Shown here: piece by piece, positions 1 through 9,931 of the stretch | How the letters are laid out: the number at the start of each line of letters is the position of its first letter | How positions within the stretch are numbered: position 1 is the first letter of the stretch | Assembly: GCA_013397075.1 (NCBI GenBank) | Contig: VWZS01003373.1 | Coordinates: 1,992,471 to 2,056,470, forward strand | Source: Rhabdornis inornatus | Taxonomy: Eukaryota; Chordata; Aves; Passeriformes; Rhabdornithidae | Direction of reading: 5' to 3' | DNA length: 64,000 nt | The notes under the pieces: model-generated | Databases searched by the model: none | Seen by the model: the letters and a program-made list of their open reading frames with translations, nothing else | Told to the model about the DNA's origin: nothing | Made by a program: the position numbers and the translations under genes

Positions 1-2850
1 CTGGTAACTCTGGATGTAACACTGTCCTCAAAAGTCTTCTTGTGGTTTCAAGACCTTCTGGCACTTTCCTGCACCTGTGTATGAGAGTGTATAATTTGTT
101 CATTCAGTATCAAGAGTAATTTATAATAATCTCCAATAAATCACTTTTTATTCCCTCATTTTTTGTTGCCAACTCTTGTAACCAGAAAACTCCTCCTCAA
201 GATCGCCTGAGTCTCGTCGGAAAACTGTGGATTGCAAACCACCCTGTTTCATTTTACCTGTCTCCCAAACAGCTGTCATCAATCTAACTTTAGAAAAGGG
301 AAATGTGTATTTCACCCTTCAACTTCCTCCTGTCAAACATCAATTTCATAAACTCTATTCCCATGTCTGACAACACCAGTTAATCCCTATCAAAATTCAC
401 AATTTCAGTAGAGTTTTAGAGTATATATGAGATACTGGGAAATGGAAAATAGCAGAACTTCCTCATAAGCTGGAGAGTTCAATTTAAATATGCATATACT
501 TAGAGATTTCAAGCACACTTCCCTGCACAATGCAAAAATAACCGGGCTGGGTACTGCTAACATTTGGAGGTGCTAGGCCACTACAGAAACTGCCACCTTC
601 ATATTCAGCAAAGTATGAAAATCGACCACATGCTCCCTTTTCTTCCCCCAGCTCAACTCAGGGCTCACAGGATGCCGGGAGCCTCATTGCAGCCTTCTGC
701 TCCTGAACAAATTTCACAGGACAGAGATAAATCCAACTTCCCCCCCCCCTCAGGACTTTAGTACAGCTACTTTGTTTTTGCATTGCATAAAGCCATTCAT
801 GAGTAGGGCTGCTGGCAGCAGTGAGTTAGCCTGGCAAGAGGGAGAGCGAGATCCCTGGACACTTCCCTGAGTTGTATTGCAGATGGCGGCTGCTCTGTCT
901 GGACTGGTGGAGAAAATCCAGAGCTGTGTCTATACCAGTCCACCCCATGGAGGATCTGGCCCAAGGCTGTCCAAATGACCTTAACTGTGTGTTCCTACAC
1001 TATGGGAACTATTTGCTCAGAGGACACAACAAAAGTGTGTTTAAGTCTACCCAAGAGGGAAAACAAAGCCTGCCAGGGAATACTGTTGCTGCTTCTAAGC
1101 ACCTTGGGGTAAAGGCTCTGGAGTTAAAAAAAAAACAACAACCCACAGCAATTTGAGTCAAAGGGCAATGCAATGTTGTCATGTGAGCAAATGCGCATAG
1201 ACTACCCATGTGTAAAATTCAGGCCAAAAATTGGAAGAAATTTCCCAACGGGGAGGACAGGGTGGCCCTGGGACAGTTTTCCAGTTAGGGCAGAGGACAA
1301 ATCAGCTGAGCCCAGTTCAAACTGACACAGCTTCTTTATCTGCTGTGTTAGGGGGACCTCAGTAACATGTAGGATGTGGTATCTCCAGTCACAAGGGAGA
1401 AAACTGGAAGCCCCAGGAGATGTCTCTTTGGGTCAATGTTCTGGACTTTTTCTGTGTGTGGATGAACATTCAGGTATTTGAACAGTTTGAGAAAGGTAGA
1501 TCTTCTCTCTCGTGATTCCCACCGAAGAAGAGAAGGGCTGGAAACTGTTTGCTAGAAACATTTCAAGTATCATCATTAACAATAATGTCCTTAGACCTTG
1601 CTGTCTCCTTCTGAGTGTATGTGTCTCTGTGTGTGTGTGTGTGTGTGTGTGTTTGCATGTAGAATATTTCTCTAACACATTTCAATCAGGGGACCTGGTG
1701 TAACGTCTATGAAGTAGGTGGCGCAAGGGTGGTGCAAAGCAGTAGAAATAAACCAGAATGTATCAAACACTCAGAACTGGAGCTCATCTACTCAGTTCTG
1801 ACTTCTGCTGCGTGTTGCCACCGTCAGCGGAGGTTTTGGGCACCTGTTTAAATCTTTAACGGCCAAGTGTGCCGTCATCTTCTGTCAGTTTGTGCTCTTG
1901 AATTCCAAAGAAGCTCCTGATGGTGATTGCAGCTCTAGATATGGCTCGGCATGAACTCCACAATCAGACCAGTTAATTTTCAGATTGTTCTGTTCAGAAA
2001 GTGGGTGGTTTTCACACAGTAAACATCGGCTTTGTTGTTACAAAAAACTTAAAAGGCAGCTACACGATTCCATTGTAAGTGCTTTGGGGAATAGCTGTTT
2101 TCTGTGCCCTGTTTCATTTGCTTCTATGTGGCACGAACGCAGTAATGTGGAAGTGTGGAGAAATGTTTTATTAGGAGAGGTAAACCTTAATTTTATTATG
2201 GTTCTGGTTTATTTTGGGGTTCATATATTACACGTGTGCACTAAAAAGACCAACAAGCTAAAAATAACGTTTCGCTAGGTTTACCTCAGGGTTCTTAGCG
2301 ATGATTTATCTCCCCTAATATTGACATAACTGGTCAGTTGCCCAGAACTCCCAATTTATTGCAGTCTACTGCGTTTTTCATGAATCTCTGGCAAGATGCT
2401 TTGCTGTGATTTTACAAGATGTATTAGAAAGGTGAGATCTCAGGGAGTTACAGCCCCATCCAGCCGGCATTACTCAGCTAAAACATCTCCAGGAGCGTAA
2501 GAGATTTCTCTGAATTCCACAGTATGGTGTCCTTGCAGTATAAAGACTCACATGTTTACACTGCTAATTGAACGTATCTGATTTTCCTTTTCAGTAATTT
2601 GTTTTAAATCATGTGACATGTTTTTTTGAAAAATGTTTCTATTAAATGGCTGCTTCTCAGCAAGTTTCTACAATGGACATCTTAGGTAAGTTTAGTCCCT
2701 GAAATACAATGACAGACTAATGGAACTGAAACCTTCTGTGTCCACTCACAAAGCAGCTCTTCTTACAGTATATGCGCGTATATACACACATACGTTTCCA
2801 CCCACATTTCCATGTCTCTCTCCATCTTGGATCTGTAGAAATCATCTCCC
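1..2850. other. Upstream region, probably intergenic
   Basis: AT-rich sequence before the CpG island. The longest open frames (up to about 97 codons) have no recognisable protein character and are not bounded by a convincing set of splice sites. I see no CR1 signature and no RNA gene. The only clear features are a GT microsatellite near 1.6 kb and a short C-tract around 740-750. Distal regulatory elements could be present but cannot be identified from sequence alone. Confidence 0.5.
1629..1652. repeat. (GT)12 microsatellite
   Basis: A perfect run of twelve GT units, preceded by an interrupted GT/CT stretch. It is a simple dinucleotide repeat and probably length-polymorphic. It also makes a spurious Thr-His-rich frame on the minus strand. 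Confidence 0.95.
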
Positions 2851-3182
2851 TCTTCAGAGGGGAAGACTGCCGGGGCTCAGTGCTCGAGTTCTGCCAACGG
2901 GGAGAACGTGTCAAGTTGGGCAGAGTGCGGTGAGCGCGCTCACCGGACCTGCCAAACCCTCCGGGCAGACGTGAGGAACACAAACATGGGGCGGCGGGAC
3001 AAAGTCCTGGAATGATTTTAACACGGATTCAGCCCCGCGCCGCGAGGGGCGGCAGCGGCACGCTACACCTCCCGGGGCAGCGCCGACAGTGCCGGCGTGC
3101 CGCGGCCTCCCGCCCCGGAGCCTGCGCGGCCCCCAGGGCCGGCGGGAAGCCACAGCACTGCCGGGACTTGCGGCCGCTACGG

Positions 3183-3200
3183 GACTACAGCTCCCAGCGG
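3183..3200 (+). promoter_or_regulatory. ZNF143/THAP11 (SBS-type) promoter element
   Basis: The sequence ACTACAGCTCCCAGCGG, preceded by G, closely matches the known SBS consensus ACTACAATTCCCAGAATGC, keeping the ACTACA and TCCCAG cores. These elements typically lie just upstream of CpG-island start sites. A second TCCCAG core in inverted orientation lies at 3223-3230 (GCTGGGAG). Confidence 0.6.
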
Positions 3201-3253
3201 CCCCCGCGCGCCGCCCGGGCCGGCTGGGAGTCACGCTGTGTTTATGGGCGAGG

Positions 3254-3283
3254 CCCCGCCCCGCCGCGCGAGCGGTGGCGTCA
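3254..3283 (+). promoter_or_regulatory. GC box (Sp1/KLF) and CRE-like site
   Basis: CCCCGCCCCGCC at 3254-3265 is a good Sp1/KLF box. TGGCGTCA at 3276-3283 differs by one base from the CRE palindrome TGACGTCA. Their closeness to the ZNF143-type element suggests a core-promoter cluster. Binding is inferred. Confidence 0.45.
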
Positions 3284-3315
3284 CCCTCGCGAGCCTCCCT
3301 CGCTCCCCGTGGGCT

Positions 3316-3346
3316 GGTTAATATTCATGAGCCGCGCGCGCGCGCG
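3316..3346. promoter_or_regulatory. AT-rich 15-mer abutting a (CG)7 tract
   Basis: GGTTAATATTCATGA (3316-3330) is an isolated AT-rich block inside the CpG island and resembles POU/homeodomain or HNF1-half-site sequence. Two bases later is a perfect (CG)7 tract (3333-3346), an alternating purine-pyrimidine run able to adopt Z-DNA. The motif resemblance is loose and the function is inferred. Confidence 0.35.
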
Positions 3347-3575
3347 GGGATCGGCGGACGGCGGCGGGATCGCTCGCTCCTCGCTTGCTTCCCTCCCTAA
3401 TGGCGCTGGCGACAGCCAGGCAGCGGGACTGAGCTGGGCACCGGCGGAATGCTTCCCGCGGCTGCTACGTAATTCCCCCCACCCCCGGGACGCGGCGCCG
3501 CGCTCCGCTCGGCCCCCCCGCGCCGCGCCGAGCGGCTCTCCCAGGAGGGCGGCGGCATCCCCGGCCCCGCGGGCG

Positions 3576-3666
3576 ATGGAACCCGCGCAGCAACGAGCGG
3601 CAGAAGCCCCGGCGGCGGGAAGCGGGCGGGGGGAGCCGGAGAGCGGCTCCCCGGGCAGGAGGAGTC
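3576..3666 (+). CDS. Possible N-terminal coding start of the gene, running into the gap
   Basis: An ATG at 3576 with a good Kozak context (G at -3 and +4) opens a frame starting MEPAQQRAAEAPAAGSG, rich in Ala, Gly, Pro, Glu and Ser, and still open at the gap edge 30 residues later. Such low-complexity N-termini are common in proteins encoded within CpG-island first exons. With the gap taken as exactly 800 bases this frame does not match the ATG/donor frame after the gap. It would match if the true gap length leaves remainder 1 on division by 3. The alternative is that this is 5' UTR and translation starts at 4480 or inside the gap. The product is unknown. Confidence 0.3.
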
Positions 3667-4466
3667 NNNNNNNNNNNNNNNNNNNNNNNNNNNNNNNNNN
3701 NNNNNNNNNNNNNNNNNNNNNNNNNNNNNNNNNNNNNNNNNNNNNNNNNNNNNNNNNNNNNNNNNNNNNNNNNNNNNNNNNNNNNNNNNNNNNNNNNNNN
3801 NNNNNNNNNNNNNNNNNNNNNNNNNNNNNNNNNNNNNNNNNNNNNNNNNNNNNNNNNNNNNNNNNNNNNNNNNNNNNNNNNNNNNNNNNNNNNNNNNNNN
3901 NNNNNNNNNNNNNNNNNNNNNNNNNNNNNNNNNNNNNNNNNNNNNNNNNNNNNNNNNNNNNNNNNNNNNNNNNNNNNNNNNNNNNNNNNNNNNNNNNNNN
4001 NNNNNNNNNNNNNNNNNNNNNNNNNNNNNNNNNNNNNNNNNNNNNNNNNNNNNNNNNNNNNNNNNNNNNNNNNNNNNNNNNNNNNNNNNNNNNNNNNNNN
4101 NNNNNNNNNNNNNNNNNNNNNNNNNNNNNNNNNNNNNNNNNNNNNNNNNNNNNNNNNNNNNNNNNNNNNNNNNNNNNNNNNNNNNNNNNNNNNNNNNNNN
4201 NNNNNNNNNNNNNNNNNNNNNNNNNNNNNNNNNNNNNNNNNNNNNNNNNNNNNNNNNNNNNNNNNNNNNNNNNNNNNNNNNNNNNNNNNNNNNNNNNNNN
4301 NNNNNNNNNNNNNNNNNNNNNNNNNNNNNNNNNNNNNNNNNNNNNNNNNNNNNNNNNNNNNNNNNNNNNNNNNNNNNNNNNNNNNNNNNNNNNNNNNNNN
4401 NNNNNNNNNNNNNNNNNNNNNNNNNNNNNNNNNNNNNNNNNNNNNNNNNNNNNNNNNNNNNNNNNN
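3667..4466. other. Assembly gap (800 N)
   Basis: An unbroken run of 800 N inside the GC-rich first-exon region. The round length suggests an estimated or placeholder gap. Any frame read across it, including the 503-codon plus-strand frame (3012-4523) and the 346-codon minus-strand frame (3465-4505), is an artefact. Both edges carry the decamer GCAGGAGGAG (3655-3664 and 4467-4476). Confidence 0.99.
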
Positions 4467-4479
4467 GCAGGAGGAGGGC

Positions 4480-4519
4480 ATGGACTCGGAGACCGGCTGC
4501 CTCATCCGCTTCTACGCCG
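4480..4519 (+). CDS. First coding exon, 3' end (unidentified protein, partial)
   Basis: An ATG at 4480 in a strong Kozak context (GGCATGG) starts MDSETGCLIRFYA and runs 13 codons plus one base to a consensus donor (GCCG|GTGAGT). The frame is also open upstream to the gap (QEEG before the Met), so the true start may lie inside the gap or before it, and this Met may be internal. The exon leaves one base (phase 1), which matches the internal exon at 46552. Position in a CpG island, the donor quality and the compatible downstream exon support a real first coding exon. I do not recognise the peptide and assign no function. The sequence lost in the gap probably holds most of the N-terminus. Confidence 0.6.
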
Positions 4520-4647
4520 GTGAGTGGGGCCGGGGGGCGACCATGGGGAAGGGGCGGGAGCCGCGCCCACTGCTCCGGCTGTTGGCGCGGCGGGCGCCGG
4601 GGTGAGCGGATGGCGTGCGGGCGGCTGGGCGCTGCTTCTCCGCCGCA

Positions 4648-4708
4648 CTGTCCCTTGTCGCGGGGAAGGCGGCCCGGGGCTGTCCCTTGTCGCGGGGAAG
4701 GCGGCCCG
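4648..4708 (+). repeat. Two-copy 29-bp exact tandem repeat
   Basis: The 29 bases at 4648-4676 recur exactly at 4680-4708, with a 3-base spacer (period 32). Each copy begins CTGTCCCTTGTCGCGG. It lies about 130 bp after the first donor, inside the CpG island. It is probably a local tandem duplication, though an assembly error near the gap is possible. Confidence 0.9.
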
Positions 4709-7700
4709 CCGGTGTCTCAGCGCCGCGCCGGGGAGGAGCCGTGCCGGGAGGTCCCCGGCCGCGGCGGGAAGCACTGCCGGGAGAAACCGCGGTGTCAGCG
4801 GCGCTCAGGCTGCTCCAGCGCTGTCCCCGGGGCAGCCTCCCCTTCCTTCAGCGCCTCGGTATTGGAGGTCGCGCTTGTGGTGTTTTCCCGTTCCCAGCAG
4901 TGGCACTGGGCGTTCGAGGTTAAATCAGCCTTAATCTACTACTGCTTTCCCTAGTGACGAGGAATTGCATCGGTGCCGCTGCCGAGCACGGGAGGTCGAA
5001 GGCTGTTTGTTCCAAACGTTTGCGGGATGCCGGCAGCTCGCTCAGGGTTTAGCGGAGCTGCGTGCCCGCCCCGTCACGGAGCCGAGGGTACGGCCGGCTC
5101 TTTCCCAAGGGGGAAGCCCAGCGCAGTACTTGCTCCTGAAACAGGTTACAGCAGTACAGGGCGCACGGATGCCTGCCCTGACAGCCGTGCATTCCTGCAT
5201 ACAAAACCCTGCGGTTGGCTTTCCGCGGTATTGGCATCAGTTTTTCCCTTTAGAGTGGTGGGACTTCCCTGAGGCACTGAGGGCAGTACGCGAGAGAAGT
5301 AGGGAAGCACAGGTCATGGTCTTTGGAAGCGGAGTGGTCAAAACCTTTATAATGAAAAGGGAGAAGCTTTGTAATGCAGCTTTGCTATTACAACGTACAG
5401 TACAGAATTTGGAGAGTGTTGGGTGGAAAAGTTAGCTCCCACGTTGTAATTATGCAACCTTCTGCAGTTTTAGGGAGGTTTAAAAATACCTTGTGTGTCA
5501 TTTGAGTTGGCTTGTGTAAAAGACTTACTGTGATCTCAGAACTTCTTGGCTTTTAACTGTTCTGTACATCTCTTCAAAAAGAAGACATTGTTTAATGTCC
5601 AAGTATGCATTCAAATACCTTGTAAGTTTTCCTGTGAAACAGGTAAATGTGATATCCCGAGATGGGGTCATGCTAGCAAAATAGCACATGCCATCCATCG
5701 CCTTGCTGGGTTGGCTGAGCAGAATGGTCCTTCAATGAACCGTGAGAATTCAGCGCTTTAGCTCTGAGAAATACAGAGATTCCTTTCTCGAGTGAATTCC
5801 GCTGAATGTCAAATGGAGTCGGTAATGGTGGGGTGGGAAGGAGAACAGTACGCTGCATAAGTGCCCTTCTTTATTCAGAAGAGAATGTGGGAGTGGTGGC
5901 AAGTGGTCAATTCAGCTTTTCTTCAGATTTTTCTGATTGTACAATGACCCCGGCATAACGAGTGCAAAAGTAGTATTTGTTAAAGGAATTGACAGAAATA
6001 GGTTAGATGCATTGGGGTTAGAAAGTAGCTTAAAATACTTTTTTTTCCAGATGATGATTGTGGTCTTTTGTGTTTCTCTGCCCGCTCTTGAGGATGGAAG
6101 TCAGCAGGTGATGCTGGGAGGGATGTTGCTTCCTTTATTTCCAGTCCCACCCCACCACTAAATGGGGATGCACACACGTGATTTAAATTGGGACAGCTGT
6201 GTGCCTCCTTTTCTAACAGGATGCGTTCTAAAGAAAACACAGTCAGGGAACATAGCGAAGTCTTACACACAGTTAAGCCTGTTTGCATGTAGTTTTAATG
6301 CATTAAATGATTAATTATACATGCTAAATGAGGATGTTCCAACTCTGTTTTATTTCAGTGTCTCAACTTGACTGCTAACGTAGCTCTCACATTTTAGACT
6401 TCCTTTTACAAAACTACTGGATAGAAGAAAGGGTAGTTCTGTGAGCATACATAGGATTAAATTAATGCAAATTTCTTGCGCAAGTTCATATGCTAACAAG
6501 TATGCCTCTGTACTTCAAAAGTGCAGCGTTTTTTGAAATCCTTATCTCTTTGAGAGGATCTGTGATCAACATCTAAAACACCTGTGATCAGGTGCTTGTA
6601 ACAGAAAAGTTGCAGCATCTAAGGTAGCAGACCAGCCAAAAACAGCTAAGAAAATATTACTGACATGTAATCATACTGATTTTATGTAGCTGTCTTGGCA
6701 AGTTATCTCTGCTTCCTTGTTTTATACACACACAGCGAAAGGGAGGGAAGGAGAGACACTTAAAAAGAATACACACCAAATTACACTGGAAGGGGGAACA
6801 GTTTTTTTGGCCCCAAAGTTAAGTGTTTTGCTTAGGAGAAATACTTTTTAATAATTGATCCTCCAGGATTATACCCTAAGGAAAGCTTTAAAACAGTGAT
6901 TTCCTGTTTGCCTGGGACTTCGTTGATTTAAGTGGCCTGGCTTGTCCCAGTGGATAGAGAACCACTAGCATCTGTATCCCTGTAATTTCCTGCATGCTGT
7001 CTCAGTAGGATTTGGTGATACTGGTCTTGTACTGATGTGAAATGGCATAAACCTAGGTTGGATTTATTGCATTGCTTCTAAAAGGAATTCTTTCACCTAA
7101 GCCCTCTGGAGTAGGGAGAGAAGAGAGCAAAGTGATGACTTTGGATTTTTTTTTTTTTATTTCTGAGGAGAGATGGTTTTAAGGCTGGAAGATAACTGTA
7201 CTGAAACTTACCATTGCAAATTCCACATAAGACAATATAGCAAATAGTTTTAGTGATTGTTGTAGGCTGTTAATTTCTCCTGCTGTGGAATCTGGAAAAC
7301 ACAGATTAAAAAAATCACTGCTAGGAGAACTGCAGAGAATCAAATTTTTCTGCTGTGACAAAACAGTTTTCTTAATAAATAGCAGTCCACAAATATTCTG
7401 TAAATGAGGTACCTGGTCTTTTAAAAACCTTCAAAACCAAAATGGGATACTAAGAAGGTAAAAGTGCTTCCTGTACATTGCCTAGGTTTGTTTCAGAATG
7501 TGGTTAGTGCATGTTTATTCTGGTGTCTCCTCTCATTTTCTTCCTTAAGAGTGTGAGTGTGGTTGATTCCGTCAGTGTCTCGGCTCTTTAAGCATTAAAC
7601 GGAAACACCGCTGCTAAAACAAAATCCCTTACAGCTTTCAGGGGCTGATCCTACTTCCTGTAACATCAATTTTGAGCAAAACAGGGCATTAGTGATTGGT

Positions 7701-9901
7701 CAGGCATGTCAATTTTTCTCTCTGTTAAAATCTGTCTTAACAAAAGATAATGTCCTCGAAGTTTGAAATACTTAATCTCTATTTAAGAGTATATGGTTAA
7801 ATAGCTTTCTGCTGAGATACTGTGTAAGAATCCATAATGCAATTACAGTCATGATATTGTCGCTGGGAGACCGATTAGGTCAGACTTCCTAAACTATTCC
7901 TAAAACCTCAAGAGTGGCTGTGATCCAGAAGACTTCTTACAAACAAGTTATAGTATTCCTTATTGATTCGTAAAAATAATTGTCTCAGTGGCCTTGACAT
8001 TCTCATAATTTGCATGTAGAAGGAAAAACAGACTAATACAACGATCTTATTAAAAGCTGCAAAACTGCTTATTTGGTTTAGATCAAAAATAAACACGGAG
8101 ATATATGCTATGCTGTATTTTGGAGCTTCTGCATGGCAAGGAGTGTGAGTAATATGATCCTGGTCTTGGAGACTGGTTCAGTACAATGGATGTGAGGCTT
8201 TTTTGTTTTAGTGCTGAAAGGTGATGTTTTTGATTCTGGCACTCGGCCACCATTAAATTCTCTGTCCCCTGACGTGACATAGGGCTTCTGCACCTGCTGG
8301 TGTCATCAAATATATCACTTTTTCAGTAGGTGACTGCCTATAGGCAGAATACTAAGAAATGCCAGATGTAATTAAGAATGTTAATTTTGCATCTGGCTAT
8401 CAGATGGTATTTGGGAAGAGATCCTTTTGGCTCATGTGGCCTTTTAGAAAGCTGTGAAGAAAAATGAATCTAGCTTGGTCTTGATGTACGTTATAAGGGA
8501 TGTTTTTCTGTCCAGTAAAGAAAAGCGGGGGGGAGATCTTGTGTGGGGATCAGTTGCAGTGCTCTGAGCAGTTGTGTTTGCTTGCCTTCTTTAAAAAAAG
8601 TACACCTTGTAGTTGGGGTATTACTAAGATTTCCAACTAGATGGATGGAAACACGGTTTTAGATGCTTAGCTTAGAAGGTGCCAGAGGCCTGGCAATGCA
8701 GGGCTTTGTGGAATGTATTGAATTGCTGGCTGCTTGTTGTGCTACTTGGTGAATAACTCAGTTCAGCTATTTAATACATTGATAAACTCGATTTAAGGTG
8801 ACTAAGTGCTGTTATGGGCGGGAAGCATGCTAGAGACATGCTTTTTATTACTGAGAGTGGGAGAACAGCTGTGCCCTAAAGAGCTGCTTTTGGAGCACTT
8901 GACATAATTCTGACATCTCATATCTTTAACGTGAAAGGAATTAATTCACATTAATGTGAATGGATGTCTTTTTGCAGGTGTGATTGGACAGGAGAGGTCT
9001 CCATGAACTTGTCTGAAACAGAAAGGAAAAACAGCCTGTGCCTAGGGCTGCTATGATCCTGATTTTTTCTTCCTAACGTGACTCAGATGAACATTCTTTT
9101 ACCTTGTAATCATTTATGTGTTGGCATCTCCTGCAGAGAGAAGTAATATCTGAAATTTTCTTTTTTGGGAAACACTCACATTTCAGCTACATAGCAGTTT
9201 AAATCTGGGCTTGGTCCATGTCGATCCCAAGGTAATGACGTTTCTAGAACTGTTCTGCCGGAGAGTTTAAAATGGTTGCATTGCCTTTGGCTGGCTCCAC
9301 CTGTTCACGTGCATAGCCATTTGCTTATCTCCTGTTGGAATGGGGTCTTTCTGAGGTAGGCAGCTTTCAGCGGGGCTCTCCGGCTCCTGCGCAGGAGGAG
9401 CCCTGCAGATAATGCTGGAATGCTGGTGCAGCCGCAGCTGAGCTTTGGTATGTGACAGCTGTTAAGTACGATGGTCTTTGCAACTTTTAAATTTTGTTGT
9501 ACTCCTGGCTAGCATCCATAACTTAAGTATGTGTTAAGTACCGACACGGGAGATTTTAGTGTGATGTACATAGCAGTTACTATATATACGGAATATGTAG
9601 TACCTAATTTGGTAGATTTGCTTCATAGCATAGAACATGGCATTCTTTCTACTTTCTTTGCTCTTAATGTGTTTTGGTACTGTCCCTCTTACAGTTTTTA
9701 ACTGTACGAACATCCTCTTGATGATGGAATTGCTGATATACCTAGGAGCCGTTCTCTAATTAAGGCATTCATCCATTCTATTAGGACACTGACAGACCGC
9801 TATGCATCTAAAGCACTACATGGTTCTTGGGAAGGTACTGCTTAATAGTATGAAAAAAAGAGGATTAATTTGATCCGGTGTTAGCAACTGATGTGTGCTT
9901 C

Positions 9902-9931
9902 TTAACTATCAAAACCTGCTTTGATAGTTAA
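9902..9931. repeat. Perfect 12-bp inverted repeat (hairpin)
   Basis: TTAACTATCAAA (9902-9913) and TTTGATAGTTAA (9920-9931) are exact reverse complements around a 6-nt loop (ACCTGC). It is AT-rich and intronic. It could be a cruciform or a small RNA hairpin; no function is known. Confidence 0.85.

Larger units (their letters stand above)
2870..5110. promoter_or_regulatory. CpG-island promoter of the plus-strand gene
   Basis: Base composition changes sharply from AT-rich to very GC-rich with dense CpG between about 2.87 and 5.1 kb, then falls back. This is the only such island in the window. It contains a ZNF143-type element, an Sp1 GC box, a CRE-like site and an AT-rich 15-mer next to a CG tract, and no obvious TATA box, as expected of a broad CpG-island promoter. 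It spans the assembly gap and the first coding exon. By inference transcription starts between about 3.2 and 3.6 kb on the plus strand. A divergent minus-strand transcript is possible, but no exon for one can be supported. Confidence 0.85.

Noticed and set aside
1433..1678. Minus-strand frame with a Thr-His repeat
   Set aside because: The repeat is the translation of the GT microsatellite; no other protein character.
3465..4505. 346-codon minus-strand frame
   Set aside because: The same gap artefact. The remaining residues are Arg/Pro/Ala-rich translations of GC-rich DNA.
3012..4523. 503-codon plus-strand open frame
   Set aside because: It is open only because 800 N are read as coding, plus GC-rich sequence that rarely contains stops. 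Only the part from 3576 to the gap is kept, as a weak start candidate.
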